Position numbers and translations under genes: made by a program | In this document: positions 1-7,679 of the stretch, one piece after another | How the letters are laid out: each line of letters opens with the position of its first letter | How positions within the stretch are numbered: the stretch's first letter is position 1 | Notes under the pieces: model-generated | What the model saw: only the letters and a program-made list of their open reading frames with translations | What the model was told of the DNA's origin: nothing | Database searches by the model: none | Assembly: GCA_030591825.1 (NCBI GenBank) | Contig: JAUVAG010000031.1 | Location: 1-8,158, forward strand | Direction: 5' to 3' | Length of the DNA: 8,158 nt | From: Dethiosulfatibacter sp. | GTDB lineage: Bacteria; Bacillota; Clostridia; Tissierellales; Dethiosulfatibacteraceae

Positions 1-165
1 CGTAATAGCAAAGCCTCCACTATCAGGCACCTCCCTGAAGAAATAGTCAAAGTAAACGATGCTGTCCTGGTCACCATTTACAAGATATCCATTTGTCATT
101 GTCAGTTCGTAAAAATCAACGAGAAGACTCAAGTTCTTCTCCTTTTTCCATTCAATCTTATTCAT
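1..165 (-). CDS. pncB: Nicotinate phosphoribosyltransferase, N-terminal part (cut by window edge)
   Basis: Only the first 55 codons lie in the window. The peptide opens MNKIEWKKEKNLSLLVDFYE and continues with LTMTNGY (residues 21-27), FDYFFREVP (39-47) and GGFAI (50-54). This is the typical start of clostridial nicotinate phosphoribosyltransferase, which joins nicotinate to PRPP to give nicotinate mononucleotide in the NAD salvage (Preiss-Handler) pathway, in the cytoplasm. The active-site parts lie outside the window. The ATG at 165 has an AGAGGG ribosome binding site at 172-177, six bases upstream. An extended -10 promoter lies further upstream, so the gene is probably transcribed separately from the glycerol operon that ends at 288. 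The assignment rests on the N-terminal motif only, but that motif is distinctive. Confidence 0.85.
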   Translation of the reverse strand, partial: MNKIEWKKEKNLSLLVDFYELTMTNGYLVNGDQDSIVYFDYFFREVPDSGGFAIT

Positions 166-210
166 AATAAACCCTCTATATAATTATTGTTGTTGCTATA
201 TTTATATACC

Positions 211-219
211 ATTATAGCA
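211..219 (-). promoter_or_regulatory. Extended -10 promoter of pncB
   Basis: On the minus strand this reads TGCTATAAT, a perfect TGnTATAAT extended -10 (hexamer at 211-216). There is no good -35: at a 17-base spacing the position is a run of T (234-239), as is common for extended -10 promoters. Transcription would start near 204, about 40 bases before the pncB ATG. A TATAC/GTATA pair flanks the -10, which could be a weak operator, but in such AT-rich DNA this may be chance. Confidence 0.6.
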
Positions 220-233
220 TAAAGTATACAAAC

Positions 234-263
234 AAAAAACAGAAACTCAATTTTCAGTTCATG
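234..263 (-). terminator. Weak candidate terminator of the glycerol operon
   Basis: Downstream of the DUF1667 stop, the minus strand holds CATGAACT, a loop of GAAAATTG, then AGTTTCTG and TTTTTTG. The arms pair over seven base pairs if one T is bulged on each side, and six T follow directly. Position and T-run fit an intrinsic terminator, but the stem is poor, so read-through into pncB is possible. Confidence 0.35.
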
Positions 264-287
264 TTTGTTAAGGAATATATAATATAT

Positions 288-674
288 CTATTTAATTTCG
301 TTCATGCTCCTTGTTGCAACAATATTTACTCCTGTATCCAGGATATTTTCTATTATTATATCACCAACCTTAACAGGGGCTTTTACCACTACTTCATTGA
401 TGACTTTCATGCATTCAAATATTAATTCTTTTGGTACAGGATTATCTGTCTTTACAGGAAGTCTTTTCAAGAATGCATTTTCTATAGAAACTGTAGTAGA
501 TACAACTCTTGTAGGACTAGTTATTTCCTTTATACCGTATATTTTTCCTCTTGGGCATTTATTCCCTTCAACTTCATATCCATCTTCAGATTCATTGCTT
601 TCAATAACATTTATGTGACAACCTATGGGACATACTATACATATCATTTCTTTTTCTTTCAAAGTTTCTTTCAT
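288..674 (-). CDS. DUF1667 family protein, predicted Fe-S subunit of the glycerol-3-phosphate oxidation system
   Basis: A 128-residue cytoplasmic protein of the DUF1667 family, which commonly follows a GlpA-like dehydrogenase and an FAD/NAD(P) oxidoreductase in anaerobes. Four cysteines stand at C12, C15, C19 and C40 (CIVCPIGC ... NKCPRG). They are followed by SPTRVVSTTV, the central LPVKTDNPVPK and the C-terminal APVKVGD and GVNIVATRSM motifs usual for the family. The cysteine pattern suggests one [4Fe-4S] cluster; its role as electron carrier is inferred. I chose the ATG at 674: AGGAG at 683-687 is eight bases away. The in-frame TTG at 680 would sit only two bases from that site. The ribosome binding site overlaps the stop codon of the upstream gene, which suggests translational coupling. 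It is the last gene of the operon. Biochemical function is unproven. Confidence 0.85.
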   Translation of the reverse strand: MKETLKEKEMICIVCPIGCHINVIESNESEDGYEVEGNKCPRGKIYGIKEITSPTRVVSTTVSIENAFLKRLPVKTDNPVPKELIFECMKVINEVVVKAPVKVGDIIIENILDTGVNIVATRSMNEIK

Positions 675-682
675 CGCCAATA

Positions 683-688
683 CTCCTA
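683..688 (-). promoter_or_regulatory. Ribosome binding site overlapping a stop codon
   Basis: The minus strand reads TAGGAG: TAG is the stop of the upstream flavoprotein gene and AGGAG is the ribosome binding site of the DUF1667 gene. It decides the ATG at 674 over the TTG at 680 and suggests coupled translation of the two subunits. Confidence 0.6.
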
Positions 689-1933
689 TATTACCTCCAC
701 TGTAAGTTTTCCAACATTCTCACCTATTAATTCCTTCTTAATGTCTATTCTTTCCATTTCACCAGGTGCAAGATGCATCTTCTTCACTGAATAAATTTCT
801 TTGCCGTCAGCTTTCACTGAAAGCTTTGCATCATGGTAGACGCTTCTTACTCTCATAAAGAGAGAAAGCTTGTCATCAACAGAATTGATTCTGACTTTCT
901 GAGGCACTATGTATCCAATGCCTGACAGTGCTTCAGTTTCTATGATTTTATTATTATCAGCTTTGACTTCAAGTACAAACTTTGCTGCAGCTTTTCCTGC
1001 ATGTCTGCTTTCTTCAGTCACAAAATCCACAATGTCATGTACATGTACAACATTACCACAGGCGAATATTCCTTCTATGGAAGTCTCCATTGACTCAAAT
1101 ACTACTGGACCGCTTGTCTTGGAATCCATTTCAATTCCTGCTCCTTTTGAAAGTTCGTTTTCAGGGATAAGTCCTACTGAAAGAAGCAAGGTATCACATT
1201 CATATTCAATTTCTGTTCCTGGAATAGGTTTGAAGTTTTCATCAATCTTTTGAATCACTACGCCTTCAACCCTGTCCCTTCCCTTGATATCTGTTACTGC
1301 ATGACTAAGCTTCAATGGTATATCGTAGTCATCAAGACACTGCACTATGTTTCTAGTAAGTCCGCCAGAAAAAGGCATAAGCTCCGCAACTACCAAAACC
1401 TTTGCTCCTTCAAGAGTCATTCTTCTTGCCATTATGAGACCTATATCTCCGGATCCAAGGATTACAACTCTCTTGCCCACCATGTATCCTTCCATGTTCA
1501 AGTATCTCTGCGCTGTACCTGCATTGAAGACTCCTGCTGGTCTGTATCCAGGAATTGCAATTGATCCTCTTGTTCTCTCCCTGCATCCCATTGAAAGTAC
1601 TATTGCTTTTGCCTGTATATTCACAAGACCGTCTACAGTGTTCATTGCAAGGATTTGCTTGTCTTTATTTATTTCAAGTACCATTGTATCCAGTTTGTAA
1701 TCTATGTTTTCCCTGGAAAGTTCATCAATAAATCTCTCAGCATATTCAGGTCCTGTAAGCTCTTCCTTGAAAACTACCAGTCCAAATCCATTATGTATGC
1801 ACTGCTGAAGAATTCCACCCAATTCTCTGTCTCTTTCTATAACAAGTATGGATTCAGCACCGTTCTTTCTGGACTCTATTGCTGCCGCCAGTCCAGCAGG
1901 TCCTCCTCCAACAACCACTATATCATAATTCAA
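686..1933 (-). CDS. NAD(P)/FAD-dependent oxidoreductase, second flavoprotein of the glycerol-3-phosphate oxidation system
   Basis: A 415-residue pyridine-nucleotide-disulfide-oxidoreductase-fold protein. It has an N-terminal FAD site VVVGGGPAG (6-14), a second dinucleotide site VILGSGDIG (157-165) for NAD(P), and the C-terminal FAD motif GIFACGNVV (288-296). Family-specific segments are QQCIHNGFG (43-51) and GCRERTRG (116-123). There is no CxxC redox pair, so it is not a disulfide reductase. Residues about 335-415 form an extra beta-rich tail beginning GIGYIVPQ. It starts four bases after the GlpA-like gene and ends eleven before the DUF1667 gene. It probably passes electrons between the [2Fe-2S] domain of the GlpA-like protein and an acceptor, possibly NAD(P), occupying the place of GlpB in E. 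coli although built differently; that role is inferred. The start codon is TTG, set by GGGAGG at 1942-1947, eight bases upstream. Confidence 0.85.
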   Translation of the reverse strand: MNYDIVVVGGGPAGLAAAIESRKNGAESILVIERDRELGGILQQCIHNGFGLVVFKEELTGPEYAERFIDELSRENIDYKLDTMVLEINKDKQILAMNTVDGLVNIQAKAIVLSMGCRERTRGSIAIPGYRPAGVFNAGTAQRYLNMEGYMVGKRVVILGSGDIGLIMARRMTLEGAKVLVVAELMPFSGGLTRNIVQCLDDYDIPLKLSHAVTDIKGRDRVEGVVIQKIDENFKPIPGTEIEYECDTLLLSVGLIPENELSKGAGIEMDSKTSGPVVFESMETSIEGIFACGNVVHVHDIVDFVTEESRHAGKAAAKFVLEVKADNNKIIETEALSGIGYIVPQKVRINSVDDKLSLFMRVRSVYHDAKLSVKADGKEIYSVKKMHLAPGEMERIDIKKELIGENVGKLTVEVI

Positions 1934-1937
1934 TATA

Positions 1938-3383
1938 TTAACCTCCCACCTTTGTCTTTCCAGTCAATATTATGGATCCTCTGTTTTCCATCAAAACTTC
2001 TTCCATTGGAACACTAAGCTCCCTAGCCAGTATTTCCATTACTCTAGGTCCGCAAAAACCACCCTGACATCTTCCTGAACCCGGTCTGGTTCTTCTCTTG
2101 ATTCCGTTGACGGTCCTACCTCCTGCACTTCTGTGTATGGCATCTACAATTTCTCCTTCAGTGATCATTTCGCATCTGCAGATTATTCTTCCGTACCTGC
2201 TGTCCTTTTGGATCAATTCATTCTTTTCTTCAAAGGTAAGCTCTTCGAACTTGATTCTCTTTCTTCTTAAAGGATTGAAATCTGTTTTCTTATCAAGACT
2301 TCCATCAATTTCTTCAATGATTGTGACAACGTATTCAGCAATTGCCGGTGCCGATGAAAGTCCTGGAGATTTCATTCCCGCCACATTTATAAATCCTTTT
2401 GCCTGCTTTGATTCTTCTATAATAAAATCATCTGTATCAGGTTCTGCCCTTAATCCTGCAAATGTTGTTATATTTAATTTGTATGGAATCTTGTCGCTTA
2501 TATTTCTGGCAAGATTCTTTACATTGCCAAGTCTGTTATATGTTGTGTTTACAGATTCCTTCATGTCCATGTCTAAGTCTTCCGCGTCAGGTCCCACAAG
2601 AATGTTTCCATCAATAGTCGGTGTCACGAGAGTTCCTTTTCCCATTTCATTTGGACAAGGGAATACAACATGTTTCACTAATCCTCCAGCTTCCTTATCT
2701 AGTAGAAAATACTGTCCTCTTCTTGGTATGATCTTGTATTCCGAGTCGGCTACCATGTTATATATTTTGTCGGCATATACTCCAGCTGCATTTATTATAT
2801 ATTTTGCCTCAACTTGATCTTCTTCCGATTTAATGAGGTATGATCCGTCCTTTTTTTGTATTTCCCTTACTGCAAAGTTAATTCTCAGTTCCGCACCATT
2901 ATCTATTGCATTTTCACAATAGGCAATTGCCAATTCCCAAGGTTCCACTATTCCTGCACTTGGTGCATACAAGGCGCCTATGACGCCTTCTGTAAGATTA
3001 GGTTCCATTTCCATAACCTTTCCTACATCGATTATTTCCAATCCTGGTATTTCTAGCTTCATTCCGTTTTCGTAAAGTCCCTTTAAAGTTTCAAAATCAG
3101 ATTCACTTCTAGCAATTACAAGAGAACCAATTCTTTCAAATGGTACGTTTAGCTCGCTGCAAACAATTCCCATTATAAGATTTCCTCTCGCATTCATCTT
3201 TCCCTTTAAGGAATTATATGGAGCATCATATCCTGCATGGATAATTGCACTATTTGCCTTTGTGGATCCATTGGATACATCATTGTCTTTTTCCAGTATT
3301 ACTATCTTATGATTGAATTTTGATAATTCTCTTGCTATGGCAGTACCAATAACTCCCGCCCCTATTATTGCAACATTATACAT
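1938..3383 (-). CDS. glpA: Anaerobic glycerol-3-phosphate dehydrogenase, GlpA-like, with C-terminal BFD-like [2Fe-2S] domain
   Basis: A 481-residue FAD-dependent oxidoreductase of the DAO superfamily. The N-terminal FAD motif is IIGAGVIG (6-13), with the acidic ribose-binding residue in ILEKD (29-33), followed by NSAIIHAGYD (44-53). The substrate domain includes PRRGQYFLLDK (220-230) and FAGLRAEPD (308-316), and the closing FAD segment is VAGMKSPGLSSAPAIAE (334-350). Residues about 398-455 form a BFD-like domain with C402, C404, C439 and C444 (CRC ... CQGGFC) to hold a [2Fe-2S] cluster. It should oxidise sn-glycerol 3-phosphate to dihydroxyacetone phosphate. Placement next to glpK supports that substrate over other hydroxy acids or amino acids used by relatives. 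The AGGAGG at 3391-3396 is seven bases from the ATG, and the gap to glpK is 27 bases. No membrane segment or signal peptide is seen. Confidence 0.9.
   Translation of the reverse strand: MYNVAIIGAGVIGTAIARELSKFNHKIVILEKDNDVSNGSTKANSAIIHAGYDAPYNSLKGKMNARGNLIMGIVCSELNVPFERIGSLVIARSESDFETLKGLYENGMKLEIPGLEIIDVGKVMEMEPNLTEGVIGALYAPSAGIVEPWELAIAYCENAIDNGAELRINFAVREIQKKDGSYLIKSEEDQVEAKYIINAAGVYADKIYNMVADSEYKIIPRRGQYFLLDKEAGGLVKHVVFPCPNEMGKGTLVTPTIDGNILVGPDAEDLDMDMKESVNTTYNRLGNVKNLARNISDKIPYKLNITTFAGLRAEPDTDDFIIEESKQAKGFINVAGMKSPGLSSAPAIAEYVVTIIEEIDGSLDKKTDFNPLRRKRIKFEELTFEEKNELIQKDSRYGRIICRCEMITEGEIVDAIHRSAGGRTVNGIKRRTRPGSGRCQGGFCGPRVMEILARELSVPMEEVLMENRGSIILTGKTKVGG
1942..1947 (-). promoter_or_regulatory. 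Ribosome binding site for a TTG start, inside the preceding gene
   Basis: GGGAGG on the minus strand lies within the last codons of the GlpA-like gene (GTG GGA GGT TAA), eight bases from the TTG at 1933. The only nearby ATG is out of frame, so TTG is the best start. The arrangement implies translational coupling. Confidence 0.65.
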
Positions 3384-3404
3384 AGCATTTCCTCCTAAAA
3401 TATA

Positions 3405-3410
3405 AAGCGC

Positions 3411-3412
<2 letters not shown>
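3405..3412 (-). promoter_or_regulatory. cre-like palindrome between glpK and glpA (tentative)
   Basis: The gap between glpK and the GlpA-like gene has the perfect palindrome AAGCGCTT, in the minus-strand context GTAAGCGCTTTA. The middle matches the CcpA cre core (consensus about TGWAANCGNTNWCA), but the outer bases match poorly. It overlaps the glpK stop codon. It could be an intragenic cre acting as a transcription roadblock, or chance. Confidence 0.25.
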
Positions 3413-4913
<1,501 letters not shown>

Positions 4914-4937
4914 TCACAATACTAATCTTTAAAACCA

Positions 4938-4946
4938 ATTATATCA
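4938..4946 (-). promoter_or_regulatory. Extended -10 promoter of the glycerol operon
   Basis: The minus strand reads TGATATAAT, a perfect TGnTATAAT extended -10 with its hexamer at 4938-4943. The start site would be near 4931, giving a leader of only about 27 bases before the glpK ATG. That is too short for the antitermination leader that GlpP uses in Bacillus. The -35 position falls inside the upstream terminator hairpin and has no good hexamer. Confidence 0.6.
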
Positions 4947-4948
4947 TA

Positions 4949-4972
4949 AAAAGCTGCCTCAAGGCAGCTTTT
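4949..4972 (-). terminator. Intrinsic terminator of the truA-HutD unit
   Basis: A perfect ten-base-pair stem, AAAAGCTGCC with GGCAGCTTTT, closes a TTGA loop (minus strand) six bases after the HutD stop codon. The minus-strand T-run is five long (4948-4952). Since the stem is symmetrical it could work on both strands, but no plus-strand gene is present. It abuts the glpK promoter. Confidence 0.85.
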
Positions 4973-4978
4973 GAAATT

Positions 4979-5560
4979 CTATTCATTATATGATATTTTC
5001 ACATTAATACATTTTGCACTTTCACTACATTTTATTTCGGCAATACAATCATCATATGGTACTTCAGCTACAAGGGTGTCTCCCTTTTCAAGAGTCAGAC
5101 TTGTACTATTAATTTCAAGCTCCATCTCCTCTTCACTACAATAGAATATGTTTGTTCCATTGACAAGCGGTATTTCATCCACTGTACTGTCCATGTTGAT
5201 GATGTCAGCCTCAGCACTGCAGCCTGTTCTTGTCATAATATTGAAATCAGTAACCTTGCCAATACTGATTGTCTCCCAGCTGCCTCTGAAAAAGTCCATG
5301 TCATATTTCTTCATTTCCCTGCTGTGATGATCCTTGTGCTGGAGCTTCATTTCTCCTTCAAGTATAATGAGGATTCTGTCCACTCCCGGCAAGGATGTAA
5401 ATTCGGATTTTTCAACTTCAACTTTTGCAGAACTTATCCTCCACAAGAAATCAAGTTTCTTGTACTGCGAATTCTCCGGATATATTGCTATCTGTGTAGT
5501 TGTTCCTCCGGACCATTCATTTATTGCAAGTTCCTTTTTCTTTATAATATGTAGCTTCAT
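4979..5560 (-). CDS. HutD/Ves family protein (cupin-like)
   Basis: A 193-residue protein of the HutD (Ves) family. Family marks are the N-terminal WSGGTTTQIAIYPEN (16-30), FLWRISSAKVE (38-48), LPGVDRILIILEGE (57-70) and DFNIMTR (105-111), ending in a double-stranded beta-helix. In Pseudomonas, HutD modulates histidine-utilisation gene expression, possibly by sensing an intermediate; E. coli Ves is cold- and stress-associated. No histidine catabolism gene is in this window, so the local role is unknown. I chose the ATG at 5560 because GAGGAG at 5568-5573 is well placed and MKLHIIKK is a normal family start. The frame stays open to 5665, but that would overlap the end of truA by 77 bases. It lies 28 bases after truA, probably in one transcript, and a strong terminator follows. 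Confidence 0.85.
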   Translation of the reverse strand: MKLHIIKKKELAINEWSGGTTTQIAIYPENSQYKKLDFLWRISSAKVEVEKSEFTSLPGVDRILIILEGEMKLQHKDHHSREMKKYDMDFFRGSWETISIGKVTDFNIMTRTGCSAEADIINMDSTVDEIPLVNGTNIFYCSEEEMELEINSTSLTLEKGDTLVAEVPYDDCIAEIKCSESAKCINVKISYNE

Positions 5561-5567
5561 ATTATTA

Positions 5568-5573
5568 CTCCTC
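5568..5573 (-). promoter_or_regulatory. Ribosome binding site fixing the HutD-family start
   Basis: GAGGAG on the minus strand lies seven bases before the ATG at 5560, in the gap after the truA stop. It supports the short 193-residue product over the longer open frame that begins inside truA. Confidence 0.6.
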
Positions 5574-5588
5574 GCAAAATAGTTATCA

Positions 5589-6329
5589 CTAATAATTAAC
5601 TTTTTCAAGGAAGAGACCGTGAGCTGGTGCCATGTATGCAATAGCAGCCCTGTCCTTTTCTTCAAGAATCCTTTTCACTTCTTCAACTGTAATGTTGCCT
5701 AGACCTGCTTCAACCAATACTCCTACAATCTTTCTAACCATATTGTGAAGAAATCCCACAGCTTCTATCCTTATTTCAATTATACCCTTGTCATAACTTA
5801 TCTCCAAATCATTGACATTTCTAACCATGGATTTCGTCTTTGATTTCACAGTGGTGAAAGCTGTGAAGTCGTGTCTGCCTATAAAAACCTCTGAAGCTCT
5901 TCTCACCTTATTAATATCAAGATTCTTTTCTAAATGCCACTGGTATTTCCTTTTGAATATATCATTGTAATAATTGTTGTCTATTGAATAGCTGTAGATC
6001 TTTGACTTCACGCTGTATCTTGCATGAAAGTCATTTCTTTCCTTCGAAACTTGCATTAACTGTATATCTTCAGGAAGATATTTAACAAAATATTTAAGAA
6101 GTTTTTTAATATCAATTTCTTCATCAGCCTCAAAACTTGCTATCTGACATCGGGCATGGACCCCAGCATCAGTCCTTCCAGAACCGTCAATTTCAATACT
6201 TCGATCCAGATATTTTGATAGAACTCCTTCAATCTTTCCCTGTATCGTTTTATCTTCATTACCTAGTCTCTGCCATCCCAGGTACCTTGACCCATCATAG
6301 GCTATTTCCATTTTATATCTGCATTTCAT
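5589..6329 (-). CDS. truA: tRNA pseudouridine(38-40) synthase TruA
   Basis: A 246-residue TruA, the usual length. It converts uridines 38-40 of the tRNA anticodon arm to pseudouridine. Visible motifs are the N-terminal MEIAYDGSRYLGWQ (7-20), the catalytic loop GSGRTDAGVHA (49-59) with nucleophile D54, FHARYS (101-106), YSY (112-114), GRHDFTAFT (151-159) and GFLHNMVRK (192-200). I chose the ATG at 6329 because AAGGAAG at 6336-6342 is well placed and the product then begins like its relatives. An ATG at 6356 and a TTG at 6368 in the same frame have no ribosome binding site. In most Firmicutes the main truA lies in a ribosomal-protein/ECF-transporter cluster (rplQ, cbiO, ecfT, rplM, rpsI). The location here next to a HutD gene suggests a moved gene or a second copy. 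Confidence 0.95.
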   Translation of the reverse strand: MKCRYKMEIAYDGSRYLGWQRLGNEDKTIQGKIEGVLSKYLDRSIEIDGSGRTDAGVHARCQIASFEADEEIDIKKLLKYFVKYLPEDIQLMQVSKERNDFHARYSVKSKIYSYSIDNNYYNDIFKRKYQWHLEKNLDINKVRRASEVFIGRHDFTAFTTVKSKTKSMVRNVNDLEISYDKGIIEIRIEAVGFLHNMVRKIVGVLVEAGLGNITVEEVKRILEEKDRAAIAYMAPAHGLFLEKVNY

Positions 6330-6381
6330 ATTATTCTTCCTTCCATTTGATGTCATTTTATTTGGCAAAAGTCTTTTAACA

Positions 6382-6409
6382 CTAATACCTGAAACACCAA
6401 TGTTTTCAA
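6382..6409 (-). promoter_or_regulatory. Possible promoter of truA
   Basis: On the minus strand TTGAAA (6404-6409) and TATTAG (6382-6387) are 16 bases apart. They match the sigma-A -35 at five of six positions and the -10 at four of six. The site lies in the 125-base gap between the radical SAM stop and the truA start, where no terminator is seen, so truA could instead be read from the upstream gene. Confidence 0.3.
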
Positions 6410-6454
6410 CAATTATTCTTCCATATCCATGTTCATTTGAATTTCACTTTTAAA

Positions 6455-7609
6455 TTATATGAATTGTTTTATTAGACTGTCTGTTACAGCATCTATATTT
6501 CCAAGATTTATGTTGTTCTTCTCAATTATTTCCTTTATCCTTATTCTTTTAGACTCGTTTTCAACATGGAAGAGCTTGTTCATTATACCCATCCTTCTGC
6601 CTATCCTATAAATCATTTGATCTTCCTCTCCAAGGGAAAGGAATTTTTCCAGTGCTGAAACCATCTTCTCCTTGTCCTCGGGAAGCTTTCCTTCAACCTC
6701 CGTTATGAGATTTAGTATATGATCACTTTTAACAGTGCTGTTTATTCCGTCAAGATTCTTGATGAAAATAAGAAGCTCCCTTACCATGTCCACATCTGTT
6801 GTTCTTTTAAAAACTCCATTTTCGTAATCCTCGTGAAGAAGAGTCTTTTTAGGCACAGCCAGTGTTCTAATTCTAATGAAGTCAGGATTTATTTGGTTTA
6901 AGGCATCTGCCGACTCAATAGCATTTTCTTCCAGATATTCCAATCCTCCCAGTCCAGGCATATAGTATTCCGAAAGATCTATTCCGGATTTCATTACCTT
7001 TTGCCCTGCAACAATATGTTGTTCCTTGACTACACCCTTTTCTACCAACTGCAGTACCTTGTCGCACCCGCTTTCCATACCTATATGGATTCTGTTAAGA
7101 CCTGCATCAGCTATTCTCTTCAAATCATTTTCATCCATTCTTGCAATTGTATGGGACCTTGCATATGTTGTTATTCTCTCAATATTGGGAAATACCTCTC
7201 TAAGGTAATTCAGAATATCAACCATGTCATCAGCCTTGATAACCATGCTATTTGCATCCTGAATAAATACGGACTTCATTCCGCTCCTTATCCACATAAT
7301 AGCTGATTGATATGCCCACATGCCGCTTTCACCCAGATTATCAGTAAACTCATCAAGATTCTTTTTCTTATCGTCTGCCATTGATGATTTATAATCTTTT
7401 ATCATGTCCACACACTGTTTTACCAGATCTATGTCCTTTAATATATGCTCCTTTGGTCTTATACTGAAGCTGGTTCCTTTGTACAACCCGCAAAACCTGC
7501 ACTTGTTCCATGGACAGTTCCTAGAAACCCTTATTAAAAGACTTTCCGCCTCACTTGGAGGTCTGATCGGACCAACTTCAAAACCTGTATATTCTATATT
7601 CTTTGTCAT
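6455..7609 (-). CDS. Radical SAM protein of unknown function (CX4CX2C)
   Basis: A 384-residue radical SAM enzyme. The cluster-binding cysteines are C32, C37 and C40 in NCPWNKCRFCGLYKG, giving CX4CX2C spacing rather than the standard CX3CX2C. Other radical SAM barrel marks are VFIQDANSMVIKADDM (114-129), ITTYARSHTIARM (146-158), LNRIHIGMESGCDKVL (171-186) and YYMPGLGG (215-222). It belongs with the large COG1032/HemN-like group, where a [4Fe-4S] cluster cleaves S-adenosylmethionine to a 5'-deoxyadenosyl radical. No B12-binding domain, TRAM domain or second cysteine cluster is visible, and the C-terminal third is a charged helical region. Substrate unknown. The ATG at 7609 has AAGGGGAG upstream at good spacing. 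It appears to be a single-gene unit, with a terminator and a palindrome-rich region upstream, so it is probably regulated by itself. Confidence 0.88.
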   Translation of the reverse strand: MTKNIEYTGFEVGPIRPPSEAESLLIRVSRNCPWNKCRFCGLYKGTSFSIRPKEHILKDIDLVKQCVDMIKDYKSSMADDKKKNLDEFTDNLGESGMWAYQSAIMWIRSGMKSVFIQDANSMVIKADDMVDILNYLREVFPNIERITTYARSHTIARMDENDLKRIADAGLNRIHIGMESGCDKVLQLVEKGVVKEQHIVAGQKVMKSGIDLSEYYMPGLGGLEYLEENAIESADALNQINPDFIRIRTLAVPKKTLLHEDYENGVFKRTTDVDMVRELLIFIKNLDGINSTVKSDHILNLITEVEGKLPEDKEKMVSALEKFLSLGEEDQMIYRIGRRMGIMNKLFHVENESKRIRIKEIIEKNNINLGNIDAVTDSLIKQFI

Positions 7610-7648
7610 TAATTGCTCCCCTTAAATACAATTCAAACTATCCATTAC

Positions 7649-7660
7649 AATGTTAACATT
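7649..7660. repeat. Perfect 12-base palindrome AATGTTAACATT
   Basis: A perfect palindrome centred on GTTAAC, about 40 bases before the radical SAM start codon. It could be an operator near the transcription start; its regulator is not recognised. Confidence 0.4.
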
Positions 7661-7679
7661 AAATGTCAGTCTATTTCAA

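Noticed and set aside
675..680. TTG start for the DUF1667 protein at 680
   Set aside because: The AGGAG site would be only two bases away. The ATG at 674 has proper spacing.
909..1700. Open frames over 100 codons on the plus strand across the second flavoprotein gene
   Set aside because: Antisense to a gene with intact FAD and NAD(P) motifs. The frames overlap one another and show no recognisable domain.
2098..2817. A 239-codon open frame on the plus strand
   Set aside because: It is fully antisense to the well-supported GlpA-like gene, has no ribosome binding site, and its peptide shows no family motif. It is a shadow of the minus-strand codon use.
5561..5665. N-terminal extension of the HutD-family protein by 35 residues
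   Set aside because: It would overlap the 3' end of truA, is not like the family N-terminus, and the strong GAGGAG site points to the ATG at 5560.
6330..6368. Longer TruA start at TTG 6368 or ATG 6356
   Set aside because: Neither has a ribosome binding site, and the added residues do not resemble TruA. The ATG at 6329 has AAGGAAG and gives the normal length.
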